Shown: piece after piece, positions 1 through 17,200 of the stretch | How positions within the stretch are numbered: the first letter of the stretch is position 1 | Layout of the letters: every line of letters begins with the position of its first letter | Assembly (NCBI RefSeq): GCF_024679095.1 | Contig: NW_026111837.1 | Span: 232,001 to 296,000, forward strand | Origin: Eriocheir sinensis | Lineage: Eukaryota > Arthropoda > Malacostraca > Decapoda > Varunidae | Reading direction: 5' to 3' | DNA length: 64,000 bases | The notes under the pieces: model-generated | The model's input: only the letters and a program-made list of their open reading frames with translations | What the model was told of the DNA's origin: nothing | Database searches by the model: none | Translations under genes and position numbers: made by a program

Positions 1-3000
1 AATAAAAGAGAATACAAATAGAATACAAATAGAATAAAAGAGAATACAAATAGAATAAAAGAGAATATACAACAGAATAAAAGAGAATACAACAGAATAC
101 AATAGAATAAAAGAGAATACAACAGAATACAACAGAATAAAAGAGAATACAAATAGAATACAACAGAATACAAATAGAATAAAAGAGAATACAACAGAAT
201 ACAACAGAATAAAAGAGAATACAAATAGAATACAACAGAATAAAAGAGAATACAACAGAATACAACAGAATAAAAGAGAATACAACAGAATAAAAGAGAA
301 TACAACAGAATAAAAGAGAATACAACAGAATACAACAGAATAAAAGAGAATACAACAGAATACAACAGAATAAAAGAGAATACAACAGAATACAACAGAA
401 TAAAAGAGAATACAACAGAATACAACAGAATACAACAGAATAAAAGAGAATACAACAGAATACAACAGAATACAAGAGAATAAAAGAGAATACAAATAGA
501 ATACAACAGAATAAAAGAGAATACAACAGAATAAAAGAGAATACAACAGAATAAAAGAGAATACAACAGAATACAAATAGAATAAAAGAGAATACAAATA
601 GAATACAACAGAATAAAAGAGAATACAACAGAATACAACAGAATAAAAGAGAATACAACAGAATACAAATAGAATAAAAGAGAATACAACAGAATACAAT
701 AGAATAAAAGAGAATACAAACAGAATAAAAGAGAATACAACAGAATACAACAGAATAAAAGAGAATACAACAGAATACAACAGAATAAAAGAGAATACAA
801 CAGAATACAACAGAATAAAAGAGAATACAATAGAATAAAAGAGAATACAACAGAATAAAAGAGAATACAACAGAATACAAATAGAATAAAAGAGAATACA
901 ACAGAATACAAATAGAATAAAAGAGAATACAACAGAATACAAATAGAATAAAAGAGAATACAACAGAATAAAAGAGAATACAACAGAATAAAAGAGAATA
1001 CAACAGAATAAAAGAGAATACAACAGAATACAACAGAATAAAAGAGAATACAAATAGAATACAACAGAATAAAAGAGAATACAACAGAATACAACAGAAT
1101 AAAAGAGAATACAAATAGAATAAAAGAGAATACAACAGAATACAACAGAATAAAAGAGAATACAACAGAATACAAATAGAATAAAAGAGAATACAACAGA
1201 ATACAATAGAATAAAAGAGAATACAACAGAATACAACAGAATAAAAGAGAATACAACAGAATACAGAATAAAAGAGAATACAACAGAATAAAAGAGAATA
1301 CAACAGAATAAAAGAGAATACAACAGAATACAACAGAATAAAAGAGAATACAAAAGAATAAAAAAGAATAAAATAGAATAAAACAGAATACAACAGAATA
1401 AAAGAGAATAAAACAGAATACAAAAGAATAAAATAGAATAAAAGAGAATACAACAGAATAAAAGAGAATACAACAGAATACAACAGAATAAAAGAGAATA
1501 CAATAGAATACAAATAGAATAAAAGAGAATACAAATAGAATAAAAGAGAATACAACAGAATACAACAGAATAAAAGAGAATACAACAGAATACAACAGAA
1601 TAAAAGAGAATACAACAGAATACAAATAGAATAAAAGAGAATACAACAGAATACAACAGAATAAAAGAGAATACAACATAATACAACATAATAAAATAGA
1701 ATACAACAGAATACAAATAGAATACAAATAGAATAAAAGAGAATACAAATAATACAGAATAAAAGAGAATACAACAGAATAAATAATAAAGAGAATACAA
1801 CAGAATAAAAGAGAATACAACAGAATACAACAGAATAAAAGAGAATACAACAGAATACAAATAGAATAAAAGAGAATACAACAGAATACAACAGAATAAA
1901 AGAGAATACAACAGAATACAAATAGAATAATATAGAATAAAACAGAATACAACAGAATAAAAGAGAATACAACAGAATACAACAGAATAAAAGAGAATAC
2001 AACAGAATAAAAGAGAATACAACAGAATAAAAGAGAATACAACAGAATACAACAGAATAAAAGAGAATACAAAAGACTTCAAAAGAATAAAAGAGAATAG
2101 AACAGAATACAAATAGAATAAAAGAGAATACAACAGAATACAACAGAATAAAAGAGAATACAACAGAATACAACAGAATAAAAGAGAATACAACAGAATA
2201 CAAATAGAATAAAAGAGAATACAACAGAATACAACAGAATAAAAGAGAATACAACAGAATACAACAGAATAAAAGAGAATACAACAGAATAAAAGAATAA
2301 TACAACAGAATACAAATAGAATAAAAGAGAATACAACAGAATACAACAGAATAAAAGAGAATACAACAGAATAAAAGAGAATACAACAGAATACAACAGA
2401 ATAAAAGAGAATACAACAGAATACAACAGAATAAAAGAGAATACAACAGAATACAACATAAAAGAGAATACAACAGAATACAAATAGAATAAAAGAGAAT
2501 ACAACAGAATACAACAGAATAAAAGAGAATACAAATAGAATACAACAGAATAAAAGAGAATACAACAGAATACAAATAGAATAAAAGAGAATACAAATAG
2601 AATACAAATAGAATAAAAGAGAATACAACAGAATACAACAGAATAAAAGAGAATACAAATAGAATACAAATAGAATACAAGAGAATAAAAGAGTATACAA
2701 CAGAATACAACACAATAAAAGAATACAACAGAATAAAAGAGAATACAACAGAATAAAAGAGAATACAACAGAATACAACAGAATAAAAGAGAATACAACA
2801 GAATAAAAGAGAATACAACAGAATAAAAGAGAATACAACAGAATAAAAGAGAATACAACAGAATACAACAGAATAAAATAGAATACAACAGAATAAAACA
2901 GAATAAAAGATAAAACAACAGAATAAAACAGAATAAAAGAGAATACAACAGAATAAAAGAGAATACAACAGAATACAACAGAATAAAAGAGAATACAACA

Positions 3001-4460
3001 GAATACAACAGAATAAAAGAGAATACAACAGAATACAACAGAATAAAAGAGAATACAACAGAATACAACAGAATAAAAGAGAATACAACAGAATACAACA
3101 GAATAAAAGAGAATACAACAGAATAAAAGAGAATACAACAGAATACAAATAGAATAAAAGAGAATACAACAGAATAAACAGAATACAAATAGAATAAAAG
3201 AGAATACAACAGAATACAGAATAAAAGAGAATACAAATAGAATACAACAGAATACAAATAGAATAAAAGAGAATACAACAGAATACAACAGAATAAAAGA
3301 GAATACAACAGAATACAATAGAATAAAAGAGAATACAACAGAATACAACAGAATAAAAGAGAATACAACAGAATACAAATAGAATAAAAGAGAATACAAC
3401 AGAATACAACAGAATAAAAGAGAATACAACAGAATACAACAGAATAAAAGAATACAACAGAATACAAATAGAATAAAAGAGAATACAACAGAATACAAGA
3501 GAATACAACAGAATACAAGAGAATACAAGAGAATACAACAGAATAAAAGAGAATACAACAGAATACAACAGAATAAAAGAGAATACAACAGAATACAAAT
3601 AGAATAATAAAGAGAATACAACACAATAACAGATAATACAACAGAATACAACAGAATAAAATAGAATAAAACAGAATACAACAGAATAAAAGAGAATACA
3701 ACAGAATACAACAGAATAAAAGAGAATACAACAGAATACAACAGAATACAACAGAATAAAAGAGAATACAACAGAATACAACAGAATAAAAGAGAATACA
3801 ACAGAATAAAAGAGAATACAACAGAATAAAAGAGAATACAACAGAATACAAAAGAATAAAAGAGAATACAACAGAATACAACAGAAGAAAAGATAATACA
3901 ACAGAATACAACAGAATAAAAGAGAATACAAATAGAATACAAATAGAATAAAAGAGAATACAACAGAATACAACAGAATAAAAGAATACAACAGAATACA
4001 ACAGAATACAAATAGAATATAACAGAATAAAAGATAATACAACAGAATACAACAGAATAAAAGAGAATACAACAGAATACAACAGAATAAAAGAGAATAC
4101 AACAGAATACAACAGAATAAAAGAGAATACAACAGAATACAACAGAATACAACAGAATAAAAGAGAATACAACAGAATACAACAGAATAAAAGAGAGAAT
4201 ACAACAGAATAAAAGAGAATACAATAGAATACAACAGAATAAAAGAGAATAACACAGAATAAAAGAGAATACAAATAGAATAAAAGAGAATACAACAGAA
4301 TAAAAGAGAACAACAGAATACAACAGAATAAAAGAGAATACAACAGAATACAATAGAATAAAAACAGAATAAAAGAGAATACAACAGAATAAAAGAGAAT
4401 AAAAGAGAATACAACAGAATAAAAGAGAATACAACAGAATACAAGAGAATACAACATAAT

Positions 4461-4754
4461 ACAACAGAATAAAAGAGAATACAACAGAATACAACAGAAT
4501 AAAAGAGAATACAACAGAATACAACAGAATAAAAGAGAATACAACAGAATACAACAGAATAAAAGAGAATACAACAGAATACAACAGAATAAAAGAGAAT
4601 ACAACAGAATACAACAGAATAAAAGAGAATACAACAGAATACAACAGAATAAAAGAGAATACAACAGAATACAACAGAATAAAAGAGAATACAACAGAAT
4701 ACAACAGAATAAAAGAGAATACAACAGAATACAACAGAATAAAAGAGAATACAA
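4461..4754. repeat. Homogeneous 30-bp trimer stretch in the 10-bp satellite
   Basis: The units follow a strict order of one AATAAAAGAG and two AATACAACAG for nearly ten successive 30-bp periods without a mismatch. The surrounding array mixes 20-bp and 30-bp spacings and 11-bp units. Such local perfection suggests recent amplification or gene-conversion-like homogenisation of a trimer. Confidence 0.85.
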
Positions 4755-6029
4755 AAGAATACAACAGAATAAAAGAGAATACAACAGAATAAAAGAGAAG
4801 ACAACAGAATACAACAGAATAAAAGAGAATACAACAGAATACAACAGAATAAAAGAGAATACAACAGAATACAACAGAATAAAAGAGAATACAACAGAAT
4901 ACAACAGAATAAAAGAAAATACAACAGAATACAAATAGAATAAAAGAGAATACAACAGAATAAAAGAGAATAATACAACAGAATAAAAGAGAATACAAAT
5001 AGAATAAAAGAGAATACAAATAGAATACAACAGAATAAAAGAGAATACAACAGAATACAACAGAATAAAAGAGAATACAATAGAATACAACAGAATAAAA
5101 GAGAATACAACAGAATACAACAGAATAAAAGAGAATACAACAGAATACAACAGAATAAAAGAGAATACAACAGAATACAATAGAATAAAAGAGAATACAA
5201 CAGAATACAACAGAATAAAAGAGAATACAACAGAATACAACAGAATACAACAGAATAAAAGAGAATACAACAGAATAAAAGAGAATACAACAGAATACAA
5301 CAGAATAAAAGAGAATACAACAGAATACAACAGAATACAACAGAATAAAAGAGAATACAACAGAATACAACAGAATAAAAGATAATACAACAGAATAAAC
5401 AGAATAAAAGAGAATACAACAGAATACAACAGAATAAAAGAGAATACAACAGAATACAACAGAATACAAATAGAATACAATAGAATACAACAGAATACAA
5501 TAGAATAAAAGAGAAATAGAATACAACAGAATAAAAGAGAATACAACAGAATACAAATAGAATAAAACAGAATAAAAGAGAATACAAATAGAATACAACA
5601 GAATAAAATAGAATACAACAGAATAAAATATAATTAAATAGAATACAACAGAATAAAAGAGAATACAACAGAATAAAAGAGAATACAACAGAATACAACA
5701 GAATAAAAGAGAATACAAATAGAATACAACAGAATAAAAGAGAATACAATAGAATAAAAGAGAATACAACAGAATACAAATAGAATAAAAGAATACAACA
5801 GAATACAACAGAATAAAAGAGAATACAACAGAATACAAATAGAATAAAAGAGAATACAACAGAATACAACAGAATAAAAGAGAATACAACAGAATACAAC
5901 AGAATAAAAGAGAATACAACAGAATACAACAGATTAAAAGAGAATACAAACAGAATACAACAGAATAAAAGAGAATACAACAGAATACAACAGAATACAA
6001 CAGAATAAAAGAGAATACAACAGAATACA

Positions 6030-6180
6030 AAAGAATAAACCAGAATACAAAAGAATACAATAGAATACAAATTAATATAATAGAATACAAAATAATAAAA
6101 CTGAATAATTTAGAATACAACTGAATAAAACAGAATAAATGAGAATACAACAGAATACAGAATAAATAGAATACAACAGA
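6030..6180. repeat. Degenerate patch in the 10-bp satellite
   Basis: The 10-bp rhythm persists, but many units carry substitutions or length changes (for example AATATAATAG, AATAATTTAG, AATAAATGAG). Units on both sides are close to consensus. This looks like an older, unhomogenised remnant. Confidence 0.7.
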
Positions 6181-9100
6181 ATACAAATAGAATAAAACAG
6201 AATACAACAGAATAAAACAGAATAAAAGAGAATAAAACAGAATACAACAGAATAAAAGAGAATACAACAGAATACTACAGAATAAAAGAGAATACAACAG
6301 AATACAACAGAATAAAAGAGAATACAACAGAATACAACAGAATAAAAGAGAATACAACAGAATAAAAGAGAATACAACAGAATACAAATAGAATAAAAGA
6401 GAATACAACAGAATAAAAGAGAAAACAACAGAATAAAAGAGAATAAAACAGAATACAACAGAATAAAAGAGAATACAACAGAATACAACAGAATAAAAGA
6501 GAATACAACAGAATAAAAGATAATACAACAGAATACAACAGAATAAAGAGAATACAAATAGAATAAAAGAGAATACAACAGAATAAAAGAGAATACAACA
6601 GAATACAATAGAATAAAAGAGAATACAACAGAATACAACAGAATAAAAGAGAATACAACAGAATACAACAGAATAAAAGAGAATACAACAGAATACAACA
6701 GAATAAAAGAGAATACAACAGAATACAACAGAATAAAAGAGAATACAACAGAATACAAATAAAAGAGAATACAACAGAATACAAATAGAACAAAATAAAA
6801 GAGAATACAACAGAATACAACAGAATAAAAGAGAATACAACAGAATACAAATAGAATAAAAGAGAATACAACAGAATACAACAGAATAAAAGAGAATACA
6901 ACAGAATACAACAGAATAAAAGAGAATACAACAGAATACAACAGAATAAAAGAGAATACAAATAGAATACAACAGAATAAAAGAGAATACAACAGAATAC
7001 AACATAATAAAAGAGAATACTACAGAATAAAAGAGAATACAACAGAATACAAATAGAATAAAAAGAGAATACAACAGAATAAAAGAGAATACAACAGAAT
7101 AAAAGAGAATACAACAGAATACAAATAGAATAAAAGAGAATACAACAGAATACAACAGAATAAAAGAGAATACAACAGAATAAAAGAGAATACAACAGAA
7201 TACAAATAGAATAAAAGAGAATACAACAGAATACAACAGAATAAAAGAGAATACAACAGAATACAAATAGAATAAAAGAGAATACAATAGAATACAACAG
7301 AATAAAAGAGAATACAACAGAATACAACAGAATAAAAGAGAATACAACAAAATACAACAGAATAAAAGAGAATACAAATAGAATACAACAGAATAAAAGA
7401 GAATACATCAGAATAAAAGAGAATACAAGAGAATACAACAGAATAAAAGAGAATACAACAGAATACAACAGAATAAAAGAGAATACAAATAGAATACAAC
7501 AGAATAAAAGAATACAACAGAATACAACAGAATAAAAGAGAATACAACAGAATACAATAGAATAAAAGAGAATACAACAGAATACAACAGAATAAAAGAG
7601 AATACAACAGAATACAATAGAATAAAAGAGAATACAACAGAATACAACAGAATAAAAGAGAATACAACAGAATACAACAGAAGAAAAGAGAATAATACAA
7701 CAGAATACAACAGAATAAAAGAGAATACAACAGAATACAACAGAATAAAAGAGAATACAAATAGAATACAACAGAATACAAATAGAATAAAAGAGAATAC
7801 AACAGAATAACAGAGAATACAACAGAATAAAAGAGAATACAACAGAATACAACAGAATAAAAGAGAATACAACAGAATACAAATAGAATAAAGAGAATAC
7901 AAATAGAATAAAGAGAATACAACAGAATAAAAGAGAATACAACAGAATACAACAGAATAAAAGAGAATACAACAGAATACAACAGAATAAAAGAGAATAC
8001 AACAGAATACAACAGAATAAAAGAGAATACAATAGAATACAATAGAATAAAAGAGAATACAACAGAATACAACAGAATACAACAGAATAAAAGAGAATAC
8101 AACAGAATACAGAATACAACAGAATAAAAGAGAATACAACAGAATAAAAGAGAATACAAATAGAATAAAAGAGAATACAACAGAATACAAATAGAATACA
8201 ACAGAATACAACAGAATACAACAGAATAAAAGATAATACAACAGAATACAACAGAATACAAATGAATAAAAGAGAATACAACAGAATACAACAGAATAAA
8301 AGAGAATACAACAGAATACAACAGAATAAAAGAGAATACAACAGAATAAAAAAGAATACAACAGAATACAACAGAATACAACAGAATAAAAGAGAATACA
8401 ACAGAATAAAAGAGAATACAACAGAATACAACAGAATAAAAGAGAATACAACAGAATACAAATAGAATAAAAGAGAATACAACAGAATACAAAGAGAATA
8501 CAACAGAATAAAAGAGAATACAACAGAATACAAATAGAATACAACAGAATAAAAGAGAATACAACAGAATACAACAGAATAAAAGAGAATACAACAGAAT
8601 ACAACAGAATAAAAGAGAATACAACAGAATAAAAGAGAATACAACATAATAAAACAGAATAAAAGAGAATACAACAGAATACAACAGAATAAAAGAGAAT
8701 ACAACAGAATACAACAGAATAAAAGAGAATACAACAGAAAAAAACAGAATAAAAGAGAATACAACAGTATAAAAGAGAATACAACAGAATAAAACAGAAT
8801 ACAACAGAATAAAAGAGAATACAACAGAATACAACAGAATAAAAGAGAATACAACAGAATACAACAGAATAAAAGATAATACAACAGAATACAACAGAAT
8901 AAAAGAGAATACAACAGAATACAACAGAATAAAAGAGAATACAACAGAATACAACAGAATAAAAGAGAATACAACAGAATAAAAGAGAATACAACAGAAT
9001 ACAACAGAATAAAAGAGAATACAACAGAATACAACAGAATACAACAGAATAAAAGAGAATACAACAGAATACAACAGAAAAAAAGAGAATACAACAGAAT

Positions 9101-12100
9101 ACAACAGAATACAACAGAATAAAAGAGAATACAACAGAATACAACAGAATAAAAGAGAATACAACAGAATACAACAGAATACAACAGAATAAAAGAGAAT
9201 ACAACAGAATAAAAGAGAATACAACAGAATACAACAGAATAAAAGAGAATACAACAGAATACAACAGAATAAAAGAGAATACAACAGAATACAGCAGAAT
9301 AAAAGAGAATACAACAGAATACAACAGAATAAAAGAGAATACAACAGAATACAACAGAATAAAAGAGAATACAATAGAATACAAATAGAATAAAAGAGAA
9401 TACAACAGAATACAAATAGAATAAAAGAGAATACAACAGAATACAACAGAATAAAAGAGAATACAACAGAATACAACAGAATAAAAGAGAATACAACAGA
9501 ATAAAAGAGAATACAACAGAAAAAAACAGAATACAACAGAATACAACAGAATAAAAGAGAATACAACAGAATATAAGAGAATACAACAGAATACAACAGA
9601 ATAAAAGAGAATACAACAGAATAAAAGAGAATACAACAAAATACAATAGAATAAAAGAGAATACAACAGAATACAACAGAATAAAAGAGAATACAGCAGA
9701 ATACAAGAGAATAAAAGAGAATACAACAGAATACAAATAGAATAAAAGAGAATACAACAGAATACAACAGAATAAAAGAGAATACAAATAGAATACAACA
9801 GAATACAACAGAATAAAAGAGAATACAACAGAATACAAATAGAATAAAAGAGAATACAACAGAATACAACAGAATAAAAGAGAATACAACAGAATACAAC
9901 AGAATAAAAGAGAATACAACAGAATACAAATAGAATAAAAGAGAATACAACAGAATACAATAGAATAAAAGAGAATACAACAGAATACAATAGAATAAAA
10001 GAGAATACAACAGAATACAACAGAATAAAAGAGAATACAACAGAATAAACGAGAATACAACAGAATACAAATAGAATAAAAGAGAATACAAATAGAATAC
10101 AACAGAATAAAAGAGAATACAACAGAATACAACAGAATAAAAGAGAATACAACAGAATACAACAGAATAAAAGAGAATACAACAGAATACAACAGAATAA
10201 AAGAGAATACAACAGAATACAACAGAATAAAAGAGAATACAACAGAATACAACAGAATAAAAGAGAATACAACAGAATACAACAGAATAAAAGAGAATAC
10301 AACAGAATAAAAGAGAATACAACAGAATAAAAGAGAATACAACAGAATACAACAGAATACAACAGAATAAAAGAGAATACAACAGAATAAAAGAGAATAC
10401 AACAGAATACAACAGAATAAAAGAGAATACAACAGAATACAAAAGAATAAAAGAGAATACAACAGAATACAGAATAAAAGAGAATAATACAACAGAATAC
10501 AATAGAATACAACAGAATAAAAGAGAATACAACAGAATACAACAGAATAAAAGAGAATACAACAGAATACAACAGAATAAAAGAGAATACAACAGAATAC
10601 AACAGAATACAACAGAATAAAAGAGAATACAACAGAATAAAAGAGAATACAACAGAATACAACAGAATAAAAGAGAATACAACAGAATAAAAGAGAATAC
10701 AACAGAATAAAAGAGAATACAACAGAATACAACAGAATAAAGAGAATACAGAATACAGAATAAAAGAGAATACAACAGAATACAACAGAATAAAAGAGAA
10801 TACAACAGAATACAACAGAATAAAAGAGAATACAACAGAATACAACAGAATAAAATAGAATACAACAGAATAAAACAGAATAAAAGAGAATACAACAGAA
10901 TACAACAGAATAAAAGAGAATACAACAGAATACAACAGAATAAAAGAGAATACAACAGAATAAAAGAGAATACAACAGAATAAAAGAGAATACAACAGAA
11001 TAAAAGAGAATACAACAGAATACAATAGAATAAAAGAGAATACAAAAGAATACAACAGAATAAAAGAGAATACAATAGAATACAATAGAATAAAAGAGAA
11101 TACAGAATAAAACAGAATACAACATAATAAAAGAGAATACAACAGAATACAATAGAATAAAAGAGAATACAACAGAATACAACAGAATAAAAGAGAATAC
11201 AACAGAATACAACAGAATAAAAGAGAATACAACAGAATACAAATAGAATAAGAGAATACAATAGAATACAACAGAATAAAAGAGAATACAACAGAATACA
11301 ACAGAATAAAAGAGAATACAACAGAATAAAAGATAATACAACAGAATACAACAGAATAAAAGAGAATACAACAGAATAAAAGAGAATACAACAGAATACA
11401 ACAGAATAAAAGAGAATACAACAGAATACAACATAATACAACAGAATAAAAGAGAATACAACAGAATACAACAGAATAAAAGAGAATACAACAGAATACA
11501 ACAGAAAAAAAGAGAATACAACAGAATACAACAGAATAAAAGAGAATAAAATAGAATACAACAGAATACAACAGAATAAAAGAGAATACAACAGAATACA
11601 ACAGAATAAAAGAGAATACAACAGAATACAACAGAATAAAAGAAAATACAACAGAATACAACAGAATAAAAGAGAATACAAAGAGAATACAACAGAATAA
11701 AAGATAATACAACAGAATACAACAGAATAAAAGAAAATACAACAGAATACAACAGAATAAAAGATAATACAACAGAATACAACAGAATAAAAGATAATAC
11801 AACAGAATACAACAGAATAAGAGAATACAACAGAATACAACAGAATAAAAGAGAATACAACAGAATACAACAGAATAAAAGAGAATACAACAGAATACAA
11901 CAGAATAAAAGAGAATACAACAGAATACAACAGAATAAAAGAGAATACAACAGAATACAACAGAATAAAAGAGAATACAACAGAATACAACAGAATAAAA
12001 GAGAATACAACAGAATACAACAGAATAAAAGAGAATACAACAGAATAAAAGAGAATACAACAGAATAAAAGAGAATAAAAGAGAATACAACAGAATACAA

Positions 12101-13920
12101 CAGAATAAAAGAGAATACAACAGAATACAACAGAATAAAAGAGAATACAACAGAATACAACAGAATACAACAGAATAAAAGAGAATACAACAGAATACAA
12201 CAGAATAAAAGAGAATACAACAGAATACAACAGAATAAAAGAGAATACAAAAGAATACAACAGAATAAAAGAGAATACAACAGAATACAACAGAATAAAA
12301 GAGAATACAACAGAATACAACAGAATAAAAGAGAATACAACAGAATACAACAGAATAAAAGAGAATACAACAGAATACAACAGAATAAAAGAGAATACCA
12401 AAAGAATACAACAGAATAAAAGAGAATACAACAGAATACAACAGAATAAAAGAGAATACAACAGAATACAACAGAATAAAAGAGAATACAACAGAATACA
12501 ACAGAATAAAAGAGAATACAACAGAATACAACAGAATAAAAGAGAATACAGCAGAATACAACAGAATAAAAGAGAATACAACAGAATAAAAGAGAATACA
12601 ACAGAATAAAAGAGAATACAACAGAATACAACAGAATAAAAGATAATACAACAGAATACAACAGAATAAAAGAGAATACAACAGAATACAACAGAATAAA
12701 AGAGAATACAACAGAATACAACAGAATAAAAGAGAATACAACAGAATACAACAGAATAAAAGAGAATACAACAGAATAAAAGATAATACAACAGAATAAA
12801 AGAGAATACAACAGAATAAAAGAGAATACAACAGAATACAACAGAATAAAAGAGAATACAACAGAATACAACAGAATAAAAGAGAATACAACAGAATACA
12901 ACAGAATAAAAGAGAATACAACAGAATAAAAGAGAATACAACAGAATAAAAGAGAATACAACAGAATACAACAGAATAAAAGAGAATACAACAGAATACA
13001 ACAGAATAAAAGAGAATACAACAGAATACAACAGAATAAAAGAGAATACAACAGAATACAACAGAATAAAAGAGAATACAACAGAATACAACAGAATAAA
13101 AGAGAATACAACAGAATAAAATAGAATACAACAGAATAAAAGAGAATACAACAGAATAAAAGAGAATACAACAGAATACAACAGAATAAAAGAGAATACA
13201 ACAGAATACAATAGAATAAAAGAGAATACAACAGAATACAACAGAATAAAAGAGAATACAACAGAATAAAAGAGAATACAACAGAATAAAAGAGAATACA
13301 ACAGAATACAACAGAATAAAAGAGAATAAAACAGAATACAACAGAATAAAAGAGAATACAACAGAATACAAAAGAATAAAAGAGAATACAACAGAATACA
13401 ACAGAATAAAAGAGAATACAACAGAATACAACAGAATAAAAGAGAATACAACAGAATACAACAGAATAAAAGAGAATACAACAGAATAAAAGAGAATACA
13501 ACAGAATACAACAGAATAAAAGAGAATACAACAGAATAAAAGAGAATACAACAGAATACAACAGAATAAGAGAATACAACAGAATACAACAGAATAAAAG
13601 AGAATACAACAGAATAAAAGAGAATACAACAGAATACAACAGAATAAAAGAGAATACAACAGAATACAACAGAATAAAAGAGAATACAACAGAATACAAC
13701 AGAATAAAAGAGAATACAACAGAATACAACAGAATACAACAGAATAAAAGAATACAACAGAATACAACAGAATAAAAGAGAATACAACAGAATACAACAG
13801 AATAAAAGAGAATACAACAGAATACAACAGAATAAAAGAGAATACAACAGAATACAACAGAATAAAAGAGAATACAACAGAATACAACAGAATAAAAGAG
13901 AATACAACAGAATAAAAGAG

Positions 13921-14210
13921 AATAAAAGAGAATACAACAGAATACAACAGAATAAAAGAGAATACAACAGAATACAACAGAATAAAAGAGAATACAACAG
14001 AATACAACAGAATAAAAGAGAATACAACAGAATACAACAGAATAAAAGAGAATACAACAGAATACAACAGAATAAAAGAGAATACAACAGAATACAACAG
14101 AATAAAAGAGAATACAACAGAATACAACAGAATAAAAGAGAATACAACAGAATACAACAGAATAAAAGAGAATACAACAGAATACAACAGAATAAAAGAG
14201 AATACAACAG
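13921..14210. repeat. Homogeneous 30-bp trimer stretch in the 10-bp satellite
   Basis: About nine and a half consecutive copies of the 30-bp trimer (one AATAAAAGAG plus two AATACAACAG) occur with no visible mismatch. A similar stretch lies at about 11.83-12.03 kb. The 11-bp unit, common in the first 7 kb, is absent here. Confidence 0.85.
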
Positions 14211-17200
14211 AATAAAAGAGAATACAACAGAATACAACAGAATAAAAGAGAATACAACAGAATACAACAGAATAAAAGAGAATACAACAGAATACAACAG
14301 AATAAAAGAGAATACAACAGAATACAACAGAATACAACAGAATAAAAGAGAATACAACAGAATACAACAGAATAAAAGAGAATACAACAGAATACAACAA
14401 AAATAAAAGAGAATACAACAGAATACAACAGAATAAAAGAGAATACAACAGAATACAACAGAATAAAAGAGAATACAACAGAATACAACAGAATAAAAGA
14501 GAATACAACAGAATACAACAGAATAAAAGAGAATACAACAGAATACAATAGAATAAAAGAGAATACAACAGAATACAACAGAATAAAAGAGAATACAACA
14601 GAATACAACAGAATAAAACAGAATACAACAGAATAAAACAGAATAAAACAGAATACAACAGAATACAACAGAATAAAAGAGAATACAACAGAATACAACA
14701 GAATAAAAGAGAATACAACAGAATACAAATAGAATACAACAGAAAAAAACAGAATAAAAGAGAATACAACAGAATACAACAGAATAAAAGAGAATACAAC
14801 AGAATACAACAGAATAAAGAGAATACAACAGAATACAACAGAATAAAAGAGAATACAACAGAATACAACAGAATAAAAGAGAATACAACAGAATACAACA
14901 GAATAAAAGAGAATACAACAGAATACAACAGAATAAAAGAGAATACAACAGAATAAAAGAGAATACAACAGAATAAAAGAGAATACAACAGAATAAAAGA
15001 GAATACAACAGAATACAACAGAATAAAAGAGAATACAACAGAATACAACAGAATAAAAGAGAATACAACAGAATACAACAGAATAAAAGAGAATACAACA
15101 GAATAAAAGAGAATACAACAGAATAAAGAGAATACAAGATAATACAACAGAATAAAAGAGAATACAACAGAATACAACAGAATACAACAGAATACAACAG
15201 AATAAAAGAGAATACAACAGAATACAACAGAATAAAAGAGAATACAACAGAATACAACAGAATAAAAGAGAATACAACAGAATACAACAGAATAAAAGAG
15301 AATACAAGAGAATACAACAGAATAAAAGAGAATACAACAGAATACAACAGAATAAAAGAGAATACAACAGAATACTACAACAGAATACAACAGAATAAAA
15401 GAGAATAAAACAGAATAAAAGAGAATACAACAGAATACAAATAGAATAAAAGAGAATACAACAGAATACAACAGAATACAACAGAATAAAAGAGAATACA
15501 GAATACAAATAGAAAACAACATAATAAAAGAGAATACAACAGAATACAACAGAATAAAAGAGAATACAACAGAATACAACAGAATAAAAGAGAATACAAC
15601 AGAATACAACAGAATAAAAGAGAATACAACAGAATACACAAGAATACATCAGAATAAAAGAGAATACACCAGAATACAACAGAATAAAAGAGAATACAAC
15701 AGAATACAACAGAATAAAAGAGAATAGAAAAGAATACAATAGAATAAAAGAGAATACAACAGAATAAAAGAGAATACAGAATACAACAGAATAAAAGAGA
15801 ATACAACAGAATACAACAGAATAAAAGATAATACAACAGAATACAACAGAATAAAAGAGAATACAACAGAATACAACAGAATAAAAGAGAATACAACAGA
15901 ATACAACAGAATAAAAGAGAATACAACAGAATAAAAGAGAATACAACAGAATAAAAGATAATACAACAGAATACAACAGAATAAAAGAGAATACAACAGA
16001 ATACAACAGAATAAAAGAGAATACAACAGAATAAAAGAGAATACAACAGAATACAACAGAATACAACAGAATAAAAGATAATACAACAGAATACAACAGA
16101 ATAAAAGAGAATACAACAGAATACAACAGAATAAAAGAGAATACATCAGAATACAACAGAATACAACAGAATAAAAGAGAATACAACAGAATAAAAGAGA
16201 ATACAACAGAATACAACAGAATAAAAGAGAATACAACAGAATACAACAGAATAAAAGAGAATACAACAGAATACAACAGAATAAAAGAGAATACAACAGA
16301 ATAAAAGAGAATACAACAGAATAAAAGAGAATACAACAGAATACAACAGAATAAAAGAGAATACAACAGAATAAAAGAGAATACAACAGAATAAAAGAGA
16401 ATACAACAGAATACAACAGAATACAACAGAATACAACAGAATAAAAGAGAATACAACAGAATAAAAGAGAATACAACAGAATACAACAGAATAAAAGAGA
16501 ATACAACAGAATACAACAGAATAAAAGATAATACAACAGAATACAACATAATAAAAGAGAATACAACAGAATACAACAGAATAAAAGATTATACAACAGA
16601 ATACAACAGAATAAAAGAGAATACAACAGAATACAACAGAATAAAAGAGAATACAACAGAATACAACAGAATAAAAGAGAATACAACAGAATACAACAGA
16701 ATAAAAGAGAATACAACAGAATACAACAGAATACAACAGAATAAAAGAGAATACAACAGAATAAAAGAGAATAAAAGAGAATACAACAGAATACAACAGA
16801 ATAAAAGAGAATACAACAGAATACAACAGAATAAAAGAGAATACAACAGAATACAACAGAATAAAAGAGAATACAACAGAATACAACAGAATAAAAGAGA
16901 ATACAACAGAATACAAATATAAAAGAGAATACAACAGAATACAATAGAATACAACAGAATAAAAGAGAATACAACAGAATACAACAGAATAAAAGAGAAT
17001 ACAACAGAATACAACAGAATAAAAGAGAATACAACAGAATACAACAGAATAAAAGATAATACAACAGAATACAACAGAATAAAAGAGAATACAACAGAAT
17101 ACAACAGAATAAAAGAGAATACAACAGAATAGAACAGAATAAAAGAGAATACAACAGAATACAACAGAATACAACAGAATAAAAGAGAATACAACAGAAT

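Noticed and set aside
8262..8465. Plus-strand 67-codon frame reading NKREYNRIQQ repeats
   Set aside because: It is a chance stop-free stretch in the same satellite where the unit order avoids TAA in one frame.
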